DNA from: Paraburkholderia ginsengisoli NBRC 100965
GTDB taxonomy: Bacteria > Pseudomonadota > Gammaproteobacteria > Burkholderiales > Burkholderiaceae
DNA: 64,000 nucleotides
Direction of reading: 5' to 3'
Assembly: GCF_000739735.1 (NCBI RefSeq)
Contig: NZ_BBJF01000002.1
Location: 62,001-126,000, forward strand
The notes below the pieces were generated by a model. The model did no database searches and had not been told where the DNA came from. It saw only the letters and a program-made list of their open reading frames with translations. Shown piece by piece: positions 11,548-21,989 of this stretch (position 1 is the stretch's first letter; every line of letters starts with the position of its first letter). Position numbers and translations under genes: made by a program.

Positions 11548-12269
11548 TCTCTATCAAGAATGTTTCGAAGTGGTACGGTCAGTTTCAAGTGCTGACCGAC
11601 TGCACGACGGAAGTCAAAAAAGGTGAAGTGGTGGTGGTGTGCGGGCCGTCGGGCTCGGGCAAGTCCACGCTGATCAAAACGGTCAACGGCCTGGAGCCGT
11701 TTCAGAAGGGCGAGATCGTCATCAACGGGCAGTCGCTGACCGACAAGAAAACCAATCTGTCGAAGCTGCGTTCGAAGGTCGGCATGGTGTTCCAGCACTT
11801 CGAGCTGTTCCCGCATCTGTCGATCGTGCAGAACCTCACGCTTGCACAGGTGAAGGTGCTTGGCCGCTCGAACGACGAAGCCACCGCGAAGGGGCTGAAG
11901 CTGCTCGATCGCGTGGGCCTGCGTGCGCATGCGGACAAGTTTCCGGGGCAGTTGTCCGGCGGTCAGCAGCAGCGCGTGGCGATTGCGCGCGCGTTGTCGA
12001 TGGACCCGATCGCGATGCTGTTCGATGAGCCGACTTCGGCGCTCGATCCGGAAATGATCAACGAAGTGCTCGACGTGATGGTCGAACTCGCGCAGGAAGG
12101 CATGACCATGATGTGCGTCACGCACGAAATGGGCTTCGCGAAGAAGGTCGCGCACCGCGTGATCTTCATGGACAAGGGCTTGATCGTCGAAGACGATCGC
12201 AAGGAAGACTTCTTTGCCAATCCGAAGTCGGATCGCGCTAAGGATTTTCTGGCGAAGATCCTGCACTGA
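11544..12269 (+). CDS. gltL: Glutamate/aspartate ABC transporter ATPase
   Basis: Cytoplasmic ATPase that powers the GltIJK importer. The 241-residue protein shows Walker [10 protein letters not shown] at residues 34-42, the signature LSGGQQQRV near 137, Walker [12 protein letters not shown] near 158, and the switch histidine in VTHEMGFA. The start at 11544 overlaps the gltK stop. A longer in-frame reading inside gltK is not credible. A strong terminator follows. Confidence 0.95.
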   Translation: MISIKNVSKWYGQFQVLTDCTTEVKKGEVVVVCGPSGSGKSTLIKTVNGLEPFQKGEIVINGQSLTDKKTNLSKLRSKVGMVFQHFELFPHLSIVQNLTLAQVKVLGRSNDEATAKGLKLLDRVGLRAHADKFPGQLSGGQQQRVAIARALSMDPIAMLFDEPTSALDPEMINEVLDVMVELAQEGMTMMCVTHEMGFAKKVAHRVIFMDKGLIVEDDRKEDFFANPKSDRAKDFLAKILH

Positions 12270-12313
12270 GGTTTGTGCGTGCGCTGGCCGGCGGTGGCCG
12301 GCTCGCGTGGGTC

Positions 12314-12350
12314 AAAAAAAGCCGCTCCTTGGAGCGGCTTTTTTTATTGC
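12314..12350. terminator. Bidirectional terminator between gltL and the amidotransferase gene
   Basis: AAAAAAAGCCGCTCC pairs with GGAGCGGCTTTTTTT around a two-base loop. A and T tracts on both sides let it serve both converging genes. Confidence 0.9.
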
Positions 12351-12408
12351 TGACGTTTCGCGCTGACAACCAGCATTGCAAAAGCAAGTGCGTGGCTGGG
12401 CAGACCTG

Positions 12409-13350
12409 TCAGGACTCGAACGCCGCGGCGTCGTCGGCTGCTTCGATGTCGGCTTCGCTGTCGTCGGGCACGTTTGCGGCCCCGGCGGTCGACGCCGCGA
12501 TCGTCGTGGCCGACGCCGACGCATCCAGCGCGGGATTACGCAGCTTCTCCAGAACCGACGCCGGCACCGGCACGTTGATGCGGCCGATCACATCGCCATG
12601 CTGGAACATCATCAGATCGCCCGGCTCGAACGCGGTCCACACTTCGTTATCGGTCAGCGGCTTGGTGGCGATCACCGCGACGCGGTCTTCCGGCGTCGTG
12701 TATTTGGCGAAGTCAATCGACACGTCCGCGTCGACCAGATGCGCGGTCGAAAACGGCCAGCGCCGCACGATGTAATGCAGATGCGTCGAGCAATGCGCGA
12801 ACAGCGCCTGGCCATTCGACATCAGGAAATTGAACACGCCGAACTGCGTGATTTCGCGCGTGAGGGTTTCGAGCGCGGTGAACAGTTCGTCGAGCGGCGG
12901 CTGCTGCGCGCCCGGAAATGCCTTGCGCAGACCTTCGAGCAACGCACAGAAAGCAAGCTCGCTATCGGTCGTGCCGACCGGCTGGTAGACCCCCGACAGT
13001 TGCGGCGCATAGTCTTTCAGATCGCCGTTGTGCGCGAAGATCCAGTGACGTCCCCACAGTTCGCGCATGAACGGGTGGCAGTTTTCGAGCAGGATGTGCC
13101 CTTGCGTTGCCTTGCGGATATGCGCGATCGTGTTCTTCGATTTGATCGGGTAGCGCTTGACCATTTCGGCGATCGGCGAGGTGGCCGACGATTGATGGTC
13201 GATGAACAGGCGGCAGGCTTTGTCCTCGAAGAAGGCGATTCCCCAACCGTCGGCATGGTGATCGGTGACGCCGCCGCGCGCGGCAAAGCCGGTGAACGAG
13301 AACGTGACGTCCGTCGGCGCGGCGCAGTTCATTCCGAGAAGTTGGCACAT
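12409..13350 (-). CDS. Class II glutamine amidotransferase (YafJ-like)
   Basis: Predicted Ntn-type glutaminase domain protein of 313 residues. The sequence opens MCQLLGMN, so Cys2 becomes the N-terminal nucleophile once Met is removed. The family segments [18 protein letters not shown] and FAHNGDL follow. The last 45 or so residues are Ala, Ser and Asp rich and probably disordered. No synthase domain is attached, so the acceptor of the ammonia is unknown. It is divergent from pyrC. Confidence 0.88.
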   Translation of the reverse strand: MCQLLGMNCAAPTDVTFSFTGFAARGGVTDHHADGWGIAFFEDKACRLFIDHQSSATSPIAEMVKRYPIKSKNTIAHIRKATQGHILLENCHPFMRELWGRHWIFAHNGDLKDYAPQLSGVYQPVGTTDSELAFCALLEGLRKAFPGAQQPPLDELFTALETLTREITQFGVFNFLMSNGQALFAHCSTHLHYIVRRWPFSTAHLVDADVSIDFAKYTTPEDRVAVIATKPLTDNEVWTAFEPGDLMMFQHGDVIGRINVPVPASVLEKLRNPALDASASATTIAASTAGAANVPDDSEADIEAADDAAAFES

Positions 13351-13518
13351 GTTGCGGGTAAGCCTGTGAACGGGGCGAGCCGTTACAATGATGATTTTCC
13401 AAGCATATCACCGAGCCAGAAACGCCAAATAGCAAAATTGACGTGTGTTTGGGCCGCAACATGGCGGTTTGACCGGGTCGATTGGCTTTTGCCGCCGAGT
13501 CTCGTTCCCCCTTTCGCC

Positions 13519-14589
13519 ATGACCGCTTCCAACGTTTCCATCGACCCCCGCGATTCCATCACGCTTACCCGTCCCGACGACTGGCATCTGCACGTTCGCG
13601 ACGGCGCGATGCTGGCCGCCGTGCTGCCGGACACCGCGCGCCAGTTTGGCCGCGCGATCATCATGCCGAACCTGAAGCCGCCGGTCACGACCACCGCGAT
13701 GGCGCAGGCGTATCGCGAGCGGATCGTTGCCGCGATCCCCGCAGGCGCGAAGTTCGAACCGCTGATGACGCTGTACCTGACCGACAACACGCCGCCTGAC
13801 GAAATCCGCCGCGCGCGGGAGAGCGGCTTTGTGCATGGCGTGAAGCTGTATCCGGCAGGCGCGACAACCAACTCGGACGCGGGCGTCACCGACATCATGA
13901 AGTGCGCGAAAACGCTCGAAGTGATGCAGGAAGTCGGCATGCCGTTACTCGTGCATGGCGAAGTGACGGATTCGTCGATCGATCTGTTCGACCGCGAGAA
14001 GGTGTTCATCGACAAGGTCATGACGCCGCTGCGCCGCGCGTTCCCCGCGCTGAAGGTGGTGTTCGAGCACATCACGACGAAAGACGCGGTCGACTACATC
14101 CGCGAAGCCGGCGCGGCGCCGGAGCTGCTTGGCGCGACGATTACCGCGCACCATCTGCTGTACAACCGCAACGCGATCTTCCAGGGTGGCATCCGTCCGC
14201 ATTACTACTGCCTGCCGGTCTTGAAGCGCGAGACGCATCGCGTGGCGCTGGTCGAGGCGGCGACCTCGGGCAATCCGCGCTTTTTCCTCGGCACCGACAG
14301 CGCGCCGCATCCGAAGGGTTTGAAGGAGCACGCGTGCGGTTGCGCGGGCTGCTATACGGCGCTGCATGCGCTCGAGCTTTACACGGAAGCATTCGACAAC
14401 GCCGGCGCGCTCGACAAGCTCGAAGGCTTTGCGAGCTTCTACGGTGCGGATTTCTACGGCCTGCCGCGCAATGCGGCGAAGGTCACGCTGCGTCGCGAGG
14501 AATGGACGTTGCCGGCCGAACTGCCGGTCGGCGATACGCCGGTCGTGCCGTTGCGCGGCGGCGAGTCGATCGGCTGGCGGTTGGTCTAA
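13519..14589 (+). CDS. pyrC: Dihydroorotase
   Basis: Zinc enzyme that cyclises N-carbamoyl-aspartate to dihydroorotate in pyrimidine synthesis. The 356-residue type II form is close in length to E. coli PyrC. Metal ligands are visible: HLH at 23-25, the carbamylated lysine segment [16 protein letters not shown], and the histidines in LVHGEV and FEHIT. The final aspartate lies in LGTDSAPH. The ATG at 13519 begins the conserved region; the long open frame upstream is antisense to the amidotransferase gene. No clear Shine-Dalgarno sequence is seen. Confidence 0.95.
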   Translation: MTASNVSIDPRDSITLTRPDDWHLHVRDGAMLAAVLPDTARQFGRAIIMPNLKPPVTTTAMAQAYRERIVAAIPAGAKFEPLMTLYLTDNTPPDEIRRARESGFVHGVKLYPAGATTNSDAGVTDIMKCAKTLEVMQEVGMPLLVHGEVTDSSIDLFDREKVFIDKVMTPLRRAFPALKVVFEHITTKDAVDYIREAGAAPELLGATITAHHLLYNRNAIFQGGIRPHYYCLPVLKRETHRVALVEAATSGNPRFFLGTDSAPHPKGLKEHACGCAGCYTALHALELYTEAFDNAGALDKLEGFASFYGADFYGLPRNAAKVTLRREEWTLPAELPVGDTPVVPLRGGESIGWRLV

Positions 14590-14600
14590 GGCTGCGTTAG

Positions 14601-15467
14601 ATGCAGGTGCATGAGGCAGGGCAGCAGGCGGGACAGGATGCGCAGCAAGCGGGCTTCGCCGCGATCGACTGGTCGACGCCCTGGTTCGCGCAGTTCGCCG
14701 GACGCGGCCGACGTTGGCAGCAAGCCGCGCTGACGAGCTACGCGGACTTGCTCGCCGAAATGAACGCCGACGCAGTTGAAATGCGGCAGACCACCGGGCG
14801 CGGTCAGCGCCTCGCGTTCATCGCGCAGGACGATCTGCCGGCGGGCGCCGCCTATGAAGCGCACATCGCGGCGACCGGTTGCGTGCCGACGCGTCATAAT
14901 CTGCACGACTTCTTCAACGGCTCGATGTGGTTTGCGTTTCCGCGCATCAAGGCGGCGCTGAACGCGCGGCAGTCGGCGGCAATCGACATGCTCGGCGTCG
15001 GCCCGACCCGTGGCGGCGTGCGCGACACGCTGACCTTGTTCGACGAAAACGCGTTGCTGTTCGCGTGCGCCGATCCCCGGTTGAGCGCCGCGCTGCGGGG
15101 CTTCGACTGGCGGACGCTGATGGTGACCCGGCGTGCTGCGTGGGGTGCGAGTTGCGAAGTCCGCTGCTTCGGCCACGCGTTGCTCGAAAAGTTGATCGTG
15201 CCATTCAAGGCTTGCACCGGGCATGCATGGATCGTTGACGTGCCGGCCACGTATTTCGGATGGGACAACGAGGCGCGCGACGCGTGGCTCGACGAAGCGG
15301 TCAGCACGGCGTTGCTCGGCACCGATGCGTTGAAGAGCGGGATGTTTGCGCCGCTTCCGGTGCTGGGCGTTCCGGGCTGGTGGCTCGAAAACGAATCGCC
15401 CGCGTTTTATGACGACGCGTCCGTGTTTCGCGCGGGACGGCGCGGCCGCGAGACGCAGGCGCGCTGA
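14601..15467 (+). CDS. DUF3025 domain protein
   Basis: Protein of 288 residues with no known function. It matches my memory of the DUF3025 family through ALTSYADLLAEMN, PTRHNLHDFFNGSMWF and the conserved FPRIKAALN segment. There is no signal peptide or membrane segment, so it is probably cytoplasmic. It starts 11 bases after the pyrC stop, so the two are likely cotranscribed. Whether the function relates to pyrimidine metabolism is not shown. Confidence 0.8.
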   Translation: MQVHEAGQQAGQDAQQAGFAAIDWSTPWFAQFAGRGRRWQQAALTSYADLLAEMNADAVEMRQTTGRGQRLAFIAQDDLPAGAAYEAHIAATGCVPTRHNLHDFFNGSMWFAFPRIKAALNARQSAAIDMLGVGPTRGGVRDTLTLFDENALLFACADPRLSAALRGFDWRTLMVTRRAAWGASCEVRCFGHALLEKLIVPFKACTGHAWIVDVPATYFGWDNEARDAWLDEAVSTALLGTDALKSGMFAPLPVLGVPGWWLENESPAFYDDASVFRAGRRGRETQAR

Positions 15468-15625
15468 GGTTTCAGGGCGGCGCTTTTGACCGCGGCTGCG
15501 GTGGTTGCTCCGGTTGCGACCGCTGCTAGCCTGGTTGCCCAGATCTTCATTGCTCTGCCTGGCCATTCGGCTATTTCCACCGCTGAAACGGCTCGCTCGC
15601 CGCACAGGTGTTAAAATCCGCCGCA

Positions 15626-16040
<415 letters not shown>

Positions 16041-16051
16041 ACCCAAACGAG

Positions 16052-16086
16052 AAATGCCGGCGTCCGTGAGGACGCCGGCATTTTCA
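16052..16086 (+). terminator. Terminator of rnpB
   Basis: ATGCCGGCGTCC pairs with GGACGCCGGCAT around GTGA and is followed by TTTTCATTT. It may also serve the converging OsmC-like gene, which has an A-rich flank on the other side. Confidence 0.8.
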
Positions 16087-16110
16087 TTTGTTGCGTGTGG
16101 TTTCGTGCGC

Positions 16111-16533
16111 TCAGTTTGCGACGATGTCGAACGAGTGCGTGAGCTCGGCGGTTTTCGCGATCATGATCGACGCCGAGCAGTATTTGTCGTGCGACAGATT
16201 GATCGCGCGTTCCACGGTGGCTGGATTCAGATTCTTGCCCGTCACCGTGAAGTGAAAGTGAATCTTCGTGAACACTTTCGGATCTTCGCTGGCGCGCTCG
16301 GCCTTCAGCGTCACCGAACAGCCCGCGACGTCCTGGCGGCTCTTCTTCAGAATCATCACGACGTCGTAGGCGGTGCAGCCGCCCGTGCCAAGCAGAACCA
16401 TTTCCATCGGACGCGGCGCGAGATTGCGGCCGCCGCCCTCAGGCGCGCCGTCCATCGCAACCAGATGACCGCTGCCCGTCTCGGCCGCGAACGCCATCCC
16501 GTCTTGCCCCATCCAGCTTACTTTGCATTCCAT
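16111..16533 (-). CDS. OsmC-family protein (YhfA-like)
   Basis: Small cytoplasmic protein of 140 residues from the OsmC/Ohr superfamily. It shows the superfamily cysteine in GTGGCTAYDVVMIL and a second cysteine in SRQDVAGCSVTLKAE. Such proteins often reduce hydroperoxides, but the YhfA branch has no settled substrate. The start at 16533 (MECKVSW) was chosen because it fits the family; an in-frame ATG 33 bases upstream is possible. Confidence 0.85.
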   Translation of the reverse strand: MECKVSWMGQDGMAFAAETGSGHLVAMDGAPEGGGRNLAPRPMEMVLLGTGGCTAYDVVMILKKSRQDVAGCSVTLKAERASEDPKVFTKIHFHFTVTGKNLNPATVERAINLSHDKYCSASIMIAKTAELTHSFDIVAN

Positions 16534-16824
16534 GCTGTGCTCCACCGCGCTATATCGAGACGGCATTGTAGCCCGCCGCCTGCGGATCCGCCCGAGGCGA
16601 CTTCCGTCGAAAATTATGCGCTTTGCCGGCTTGTGTGTTGCGGTGCGGCATGTTCGGCCGATCCGGGAATGTCCTGATGGGTTTAGGGGTTTTACTCTAG
16701 GGGATGTCTGAGTGGCGGGGCGGCAGTGGCGGTCTTTGCCATTGATTCAAAAGGAATTCTTAAGCCGGGCATGCCGCATTGAACTTGCCACATTATGAAA
16801 TCGAATTTCGCAATGCAAATATTC

Positions 16825-16853
16825 TTGCATCGCACAAAGCCGGCCCATATAAT
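16825..16853 (+). promoter_or_regulatory. Sigma-70 promoter of the candidate small RNA
   Basis: TTGCAT at 16825-16830 and TATAAT at 16848-16853 are separated by 17 bases. This is a near-consensus promoter in an otherwise AT-rich spot of a GC-rich genome. It predicts a start at about 16861. Confidence 0.75.
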
Positions 16854-16860
16854 CGCTTCC

Positions 16861-16947
16861 ATTGTTGCAGCAGTTCTGCAACTTCGCTGTCTCCTCCACC
16901 TCCTCCTTTGGTGGATTAAACCCGAACCGCTCGTTCGGGTTTTTTTT
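16861..16947 (+). ncRNA. Candidate small RNA with an anti-Shine-Dalgarno loop
   Basis: About 87 nt between a strong promoter and a strong terminator, with no reading frame on the plus strand. The first hairpin is GTTGCAG/CTGCAAC (16864-16870 with 16876-16882). The second hairpin is TCCACC/GGTGGA (16895-16900 with 16910-16915) and presents TCCTCCTTT in its loop. CTCCTCC occurs twice, once overlapping the stem and once entering the loop. The loop sequence resembles the 3' end of 16S rRNA, so pairing to ribosome binding sites is inferred. I recall an Rfam entry for betaproteobacterial toxic small RNAs with a similar motif; identity with it is unconfirmed. Confidence 0.7.
16918..16947 (+). terminator. 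Terminator of the candidate small RNA
   Basis: AAACCCGAA at 16918-16926 pairs with TTCGGGTTT at 16934-16942 around a 7-base loop, and the T run extends to 16947. Confidence 0.9.
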
Positions 16948-17065
16948 CGCCATTGCCAGGCGCGCGGGTGACGCGGGCCGGCTTCACTCCGGATCTGCGA
17001 AGACGTCAAATTGCCCCGGTTGTCGGCCGGATCGGCGGGCCGGTTTCGGCAAAACTCGGTACGTT

Positions 17066-17095
17066 TTGACTTGCCGTAGCAAATTCCTTTATAAT
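17066..17095 (+). promoter_or_regulatory. Promoter of rplM-rpsI
   Basis: TTGACT at 17066-17071 and TATAAT at 17090-17095 are 18 bases apart, a strong sigma-70 promoter. It predicts a leader of roughly 115 bases before rplM, long enough for autogenous control by a ribosomal protein, though no known leader fold was recognised. Confidence 0.75.
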
Positions 17096-17216
17096 TCAGG
17101 GCTTTTCCGCATCCGCGCCCGCGGAGGAAGAACCAGGGAGAGCCTGCACGCGCCTCGATGCGCACACTACAAGCAGGAAAAAACACATTGGGCGCAGCAA
17201 TTTTTTTGGATCGATC

Positions 17217-17645
17217 ATGAAGACGTTTTCCGCAAAAGCCCATGAGGTGACGCGCGAATGGTACGTGATTGACGCGACGGATAAGGTTCTCGGGCGTGTC
17301 GCCAGCGAAGTGGCACACCGTCTTCGCGGCAAGCACAAGCCTGAATTCACTCCCCACGTCGACACCGGTGATTTCATCATCGTTATCAACGCCGGCAAGC
17401 TGAAGGTCACGGGCAACAAGGCTACTGACAAGAAGTACTATCGCCACTCGGGCTACCCGGGCGGTATCTATGAAACGACGTTCGGCAAGATGCAGGAACG
17501 CTTCCCGGGCCGTGCGCTCGAGAAAGCGGTCAAGGGCATGCTGCCGAAGGGCCCGCTCGGCTACGCGATGATCAAGAAGCTGAAGGTCTACGCTGACGCA
17601 ACGCACCCGCATTCGGCGCAACAGCCGAAAGCGCTCGAGATCTAA
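17217..17645 (+). CDS. rplM: 50S ribosomal protein L13
   Basis: Primary assembly protein of the large ribosomal subunit. The 142-residue sequence starts [11 protein letters not shown] and contains the family segments [17 protein letters not shown] and [14 protein letters not shown]. It has the usual bacterial length. rpsI follows after 11 bases in the standard order. Confidence 0.98.
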   Translation: MKTFSAKAHEVTREWYVIDATDKVLGRVASEVAHRLRGKHKPEFTPHVDTGDFIIVINAGKLKVTGNKATDKKYYRHSGYPGGIYETTFGKMQERFPGRALEKAVKGMLPKGPLGYAMIKKLKVYADATHPHSAQQPKALEI

Positions 17646-17656
17646 GGGGAGCCCAC

Positions 17657-18049
17657 ATGATCGGTAACTGGAATTACGGCACGGGCCGCCGCAAGAGCGC
17701 CGTCGCACGCGTGTTCATCAAGGCAGGCAAGGGCGACATCGTTGTGAACGGCAAGCCTATCGCCGATTACTTCTCGCGCGAAACGTCGCTGATGATCGTG
17801 CGTCAGCCGCTGGAACTCACGAACCACGGCGCCACGTTCGACATCAAGGTCAACGTGACGGGTGGCGGTGAAACGGGTCAAGCCGGTGCGGTTCGCCACG
17901 GCATCACCCGCGCGCTGATGGACTACGACGCAACGCTGAAGTCGCAACTGTCGAACGCTGGCTTCGTGACGCGTGACGCTCGTGAAGTCGAACGTAAGAA
18001 GGTCGGCTTCCACAAGGCACGTCGTCGGAAGCAATTCTCGAAGCGTTAA
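17657..18049 (+). CDS. rpsI: 30S ribosomal protein S9
   Basis: Small-subunit protein whose C-terminal tail reaches the P-site tRNA. The 130-residue sequence has the family features [14 protein letters not shown] at the start, the [15 protein letters not shown] loop, and the basic end [11 protein letters not shown]. It is the second gene of the rplM operon and is followed by a terminator. Confidence 0.98.
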   Translation: MIGNWNYGTGRRKSAVARVFIKAGKGDIVVNGKPIADYFSRETSLMIVRQPLELTNHGATFDIKVNVTGGGETGQAGAVRHGITRALMDYDATLKSQLSNAGFVTRDAREVERKKVGFHKARRRKQFSKR

Positions 18050-18089
18050 TCGTTTCGGGTGCGAGCCGGCTTTCGGGCCGGTTTGCTGC

Positions 18090-18128
18090 AAAAGCCGCCA
18101 ACGCTTTCGCGAAGGCGGCTTTTTTTAT
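18090..18128 (+). terminator. Terminator after rpsI
   Basis: AAAAGCCGCC pairs with GGCGGCTTTT around the sequence AACGCTTTCGCGAA, with a run of T residues at 18120-18126. Confidence 0.85.
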
Positions 18129-18318
18129 TGCCGCACAGCTCGGCCTTGCGGCAACGGCGCGGTCGCCGGATTGGCGCTTTTTCCCGCTCGGACAGGCTGG
18201 GGGCGGCAAGCGCGCCCCGCCGCGTGCGTCGCGCGAAGAACCCATTGATTTTGTGGGCTTCGGCACGATATCGAGATCGGCCCTACAATAGCGGCTATAA
18301 GCTTTTTGGAGAGTTCGA

Positions 18319-18684
18319 ATGAACGCAGTCACCGAAACACCCGTGACCGAGATGCCCGCCCCCTTCGTTTTCACCGACGCAGCGGCTGACAAGGTCAAGC
18401 AACTGATCGAAGAAGAAGGCAATGCGGACCTCAAACTGCGCGTTTTCGTGCAGGGCGGCGGCTGCTCGGGCTTTCAGTACGGTTTTACGTTCGACGAAGC
18501 CGTCAACGAAGACGACACCGTCATGAATAAGAGCGGCGTCCAGTTGCTGATCGATTCGATGAGCTACCAGTATCTGGTCGGCGCTGAGATCGACTACAAG
18601 GACGACATCAACGGCGCGCAGTTCGTCATCAAAAACCCGAACGCTACGACCACATGTGGTTGCGGCTCGTCGTTCTCGGTTTGA
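18319..18684 (+). CDS. erpA: Iron-sulfur cluster insertion protein ErpA
   Basis: A-type carrier that passes iron-sulfur clusters to target enzymes, including those of isoprenoid synthesis. The 121-residue protein has the three ligand cysteines at residues 49 ([11 protein letters not shown]), 113 and 115 ([11 protein letters not shown]). The ribosome binding site GGAGAG lies 7 bases before the ATG. It is monocistronic, between terminators. A -10-like TACAAT lies at 18284-18289. Confidence 0.95.
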   Translation: MNAVTETPVTEMPAPFVFTDAAADKVKQLIEEEGNADLKLRVFVQGGGCSGFQYGFTFDEAVNEDDTVMNKSGVQLLIDSMSYQYLVGAEIDYKDDINGAQFVIKNPNATTTCGCGSSFSV

Positions 18685-18707
18685 TGGCCGCTTAGGCGGC
18701 AGGTTGT

Positions 18708-18743
18708 AAAAGAAAACGGGGCCGCGAGGCCCCGTTTTCTTTT
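18708..18743. terminator. Bidirectional terminator between erpA and anmK
   Basis: A perfect 16-base inverted repeat: AAAAGAAAACGGGGCC at 18708-18723 pairs with 18728-18743 around GCGA. A and T tracts on either side suit both converging genes. Confidence 0.92.
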
Positions 18744-18796
18744 GCCCGCACGCTTGCGCGTAACACCGTGCGCGCTGCGGCTCTGCGCTTTCACCA

Positions 18797-19927
18797 TCAG
18801 CGCGGGTAAATCGCCCCCAGCACGCGTTCACCGCTCGCGCCTGTCACGGCAGGCAGATTGCCGGGCGCCCGCGCAACACAGCGCATCGCCAGCCACGCGA
18901 ACGCCAGCGGCTCGACCTGGCTCGGCGGCACGCCGAGCGCGTCGGTCGTCATCACGGGGACGCCGCTCACGCCGCTGTCCTCCAGTGCCTGCTGCAACGC
19001 CTTCAGGATCTCCGGATTGCGCGCGCCGCCGCCGCACACATAGACCGCGCGCGCGTCCGACGCATGCCGCTCGATTTCGCGCGCTATCGACACCGCCGTC
19101 AGTGCGACGAGCGTCGCCTGCACGTCGGCAGGGTCGAGCGCGGCGAACGGCTGGAGCTTCGCATCGAGCCATTCGGCGTTGAACAGATCGCGGCCGGTGC
19201 TTTTCGGCGGCTGCTGCGAGAAATACGGCTCGTCGAGCAATGCATTCAGCAGCTTGCGATCCACCTGGCCGCCGGCCGCGAAATGGCCGTTCTCATCGAA
19301 CGGCTTGCCGAGGTGACGCTGCGCCCATTCGTCGAGCAACGCATTCGCCGGTCCGCAGTCGAACCCGCGCACGCTGCCGGTCGCGTTCAGAATCGTGATG
19401 TTGCTGATGCCGCCAAGATTGCAGACCACCCGCGTCTCATCCTTCGCGCCGAACACCCTCGCGTGAAATGCCGGCACGAGCGGCGCGCCCTGGCCGCCGG
19501 CCGCAACGTCGCGGCTGCGGAAATCGGCGATCACGTCGATGCCCATCATTTCCGCGAGCAGCGCGGGATTGTTGATTTGCCGCGTGTAGCCCTTTTCCGG
19601 CCGATGCCGAACGGTCTGCCCATGCACGCCGATCGCGCGCACATCGGTGGCCGAGATCTGGCTACCGCGCAGCAGTTCGTGGCAACACACGGTGTAGCGC
19701 GTGGCGAGCGCATTCGCGGCCAGCGCTTCGCGCTCGATCTCGTTATCGCCCGGCTGCTGGAGCGCGAAGAGCGCTTCGCGGATGCCCGCCGAGAAGCCGA
19801 CGAATGCCTCGGCCAGCACCTGAGGCGGCTTTCCTGCGGCGAACCGGACGGCCACGCCGTCCACTCCGTCCATGCTCGTGCCGGACATCAATCCGAAGTA
19901 GATGCCGTCTGCGGGGTCTTGCGCCAC
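18797..19927 (-). CDS. anmK: Anhydro-N-acetylmuramic acid kinase
   Basis: Recycles peptidoglycan sugar by opening and phosphorylating 1,6-anhydro-MurNAc to MurNAc-6-phosphate. The 376-residue protein shows the ATP-binding segment [12 protein letters not shown] at 12-23, NLGGISNIT, and the late [14 protein letters not shown] motif. The GTG at 19927 was chosen because AGGAG lies about 8 bases upstream and the length then fits the family. The frame stays open 58 codons further up without a ribosome site. It is divergent from tyrS. Confidence 0.93.
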   Translation of the reverse strand: MAQDPADGIYFGLMSGTSMDGVDGVAVRFAAGKPPQVLAEAFVGFSAGIREALFALQQPGDNEIEREALAANALATRYTVCCHELLRGSQISATDVRAIGVHGQTVRHRPEKGYTRQINNPALLAEMMGIDVIADFRSRDVAAGGQGAPLVPAFHARVFGAKDETRVVCNLGGISNITILNATGSVRGFDCGPANALLDEWAQRHLGKPFDENGHFAAGGQVDRKLLNALLDEPYFSQQPPKSTGRDLFNAEWLDAKLQPFAALDPADVQATLVALTAVSIAREIERHASDARAVYVCGGGARNPEILKALQQALEDSGVSGVPVMTTDALGVPPSQVEPLAFAWLAMRCVARAPGNLPAVTGASGERVLGAIYPR

Positions 19928-20129
19928 GTTGCTGCTCCTGTCGATGGTTCGTTGCGATCCGTTGTAGCAGATTATCAGCGCAAGCGCGGTCGAAGATAAG
20001 CGCGGCGCCGCCCCCCGCACGGCGTGCCGCGCACAAATCGTCCGCTGTCGGCAGGCTTGTGACTGCGTCAGTGGGCGCGGCTGCGCGCATCTATGGGACA
20101 ATCTCCTTTTTTCGCGACTTCAAGTTTCC

Positions 20130-21380
20130 ATGAGCACCGAGTCCACCAAGCCCAATCACGCTTCCGCGTTCCCGATCACCGACGAAGTCCGTCACGCCCT
20201 CGCCGTCACCAAGCGCGGGGTCGACGAACTGCTGATCGAAGACGAATTCGCGCAAAAGCTCGCGAAAAGTGCGGCGACTGGCAAGCCGCTGCGCATCAAG
20301 CTCGGGCTCGATCCGACCGCGCCCGACATCCACATTGGCCACACGGTCGTGCTGAACAAGATGCGCCAGTTGCAGGACCTCGGTCACACGGTGATCTTCC
20401 TGATCGGCGATTTCACGTCGCTGATCGGCGATCCGTCGGGCCGCAACGCGACCCGTCCGCCGCTCACGCGCGAGCAGATCGAGTCGAACGCGAAGACGTA
20501 CTTCGACCAGGCCGCACTCGTGCTCGACCGCGAGAAGACCGAGATCCGCTACAACAGCGAATGGTCGATGCCGCTCGGCGCCGACGGCATGATCAAACTC
20601 GCGTCGCGCTATACGGTCGCGCGCATTCTCGAGCGCGAAGATTTCACCAAGCGTTTTCAGGGCGGCGTGCCGATCTCGATCCACGAGTTCCTGTACCCGC
20701 TGATGCAAGGCTACGACTCGGTCGCGCTGAACGCCGACCTCGAACTCGGCGGCACGGACCAGAAGTTCAACCTGCTGGTGGGTCGTGAGTTGCAGAAGCA
20801 GTACGGCCAGGAACAGCAGTGCATCCTGACGATGCCGCTGCTCGAAGGGCTCGACGGCGTCGAGAAGATGTCGAAGTCGAAGAACAACTACATCGGCATC
20901 AGCGAAAAGCCGACCGATATGTTCGGCAAGCTCATGAGCATTTCCGACGTGCTGATGTGGCGTTACTTCGAGTTGCTGTCGTTCCGTCCGATGGACGAAA
21001 TCGCCGGCTTCAAAAAAGAGATCGAAGCGGGCCGCAATCCGCGCGATTTCAAGGTGCTGCTCGGCCAGGAAATCGTCGCGCGATTCCACTCGCAAGCCGA
21101 TGCGGAGCGCGCGCTCGAAGACTTCAACCATCGCGCGAAGGGCGGCGTGCCGGACGATATCCCGGCAGTGACGCTCGCCGGCGCGCCGCTGGCGATCGGC
21201 CAGTTGCTCAAGCAGGCCAACCTCGTGCCGTCGACCAGCGAAGCGCTGCGCAATATCGAGCAGGGCGGTGTGAAGATCGATGGCGCGACGGTATCGGACA
21301 AGGGGCTGAAGGTCGAAGCCGGCGAGTATGTCGTGCAGGTCGGCAAGCGCCGCTTCGCACGCGTCACGCTGACGGCCTGA
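20130..21380 (+). CDS. tyrS: Tyrosyl-tRNA synthetase
   Basis: Class I aminoacyl-tRNA synthetase that charges tRNA-Tyr. The 416-residue protein carries the HIGH motif at 68-71 (DIHIGHTVV), KMSKS at 246-250, and a C-terminal S4-like RNA-binding region starting near residue 350 ([10 protein letters not shown]). It is followed 25 bases later by dtd, whose product removes D-tyrosine from tRNA, so the pair forms a functional unit. Confidence 0.96.
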   Translation: MSTESTKPNHASAFPITDEVRHALAVTKRGVDELLIEDEFAQKLAKSAATGKPLRIKLGLDPTAPDIHIGHTVVLNKMRQLQDLGHTVIFLIGDFTSLIGDPSGRNATRPPLTREQIESNAKTYFDQAALVLDREKTEIRYNSEWSMPLGADGMIKLASRYTVARILEREDFTKRFQGGVPISIHEFLYPLMQGYDSVALNADLELGGTDQKFNLLVGRELQKQYGQEQQCILTMPLLEGLDGVEKMSKSKNNYIGISEKPTDMFGKLMSISDVLMWRYFELLSFRPMDEIAGFKKEIEAGRNPRDFKVLLGQEIVARFHSQADAERALEDFNHRAKGGVPDDIPAVTLAGAPLAIGQLLKQANLVPSTSEALRNIEQGGVKIDGATVSDKGLKVEAGEYVVQVGKRRFARVTLTA

Positions 21381-21405
21381 TGTCGCTTCCACGCTCGACT
21401 GGCCG

Positions 21406-21864
21406 ATGATCGCGCTGATCCAACGTGTGCGGCGCGCCGAAGTGCGCGTGGCCGATCGGGTGACCGGCGCGATCGACGCGGGCCTGCTCGCGCTCGTGTG
21501 CGCCGAACGCGGCGACACCGAGGCGGCCGCCGACCGGCTGCTTGCCAAGGTGCTCGGCTATCGCGTGTTCAGCGATGCGGCGGGCAAGATGAATCTGTCC
21601 GTGCAGAATCTCGACGGCGCCGGGCGCGCGGGCGGTCTGCTGCTCGTGTCGCAGTTCACGCTGGCCGCCGATACCAACAGCGGTCTGCGTCCGAGCTTCA
21701 CGCCGGCCGCGCCGCCGGACGAAGGCAAGCGGCTGTTCGACTACTTCGTGACGGCTGCGCGCGCGAAGCATCCGATCGTCGAGACCGGCGAGTTCGGCGC
21801 GGATATGCAGGTCTCGCTCGTCAACGACGGCCCCGTCACGTTCTGGTTGCAAACGAACGCCTGA
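21406..21864 (+). CDS. dtd: D-aminoacyl-tRNA deacylase
   Basis: Proofreading enzyme that hydrolyses D-amino acids mischarged onto tRNA. The 152-residue protein has both family motifs, SQFTLAADT with GLRPSF and [10 protein letters not shown]. Its length is normal. It sits just after tyrS, a natural partner because D-Tyr-tRNA is a main substrate. Confidence 0.95.
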   Translation: MIALIQRVRRAEVRVADRVTGAIDAGLLALVCAERGDTEAAADRLLAKVLGYRVFSDAAGKMNLSVQNLDGAGRAGGLLLVSQFTLAADTNSGLRPSFTPAAPPDEGKRLFDYFVTAARAKHPIVETGEFGADMQVSLVNDGPVTFWLQTNA

Positions 21865-21989
21865 CGATCGACGAACGCGCGTCGTCGCACCCCATCCCGA
21901 TGCGCGCCACCGCGCGCGCGTCTACCCTCCGGCCGTTTTGCGACAATAGCGGCTCGGCACAACCGGCGAACGGCGCCCACTCTCATTTC

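Noticed and set aside
16747..16953. Minus-strand 68-residue reading frame overlapping the small RNA
   Set aside because: No ribosome binding site precedes it, and it runs through the plus-strand terminator and promoter, which explain its composition better.
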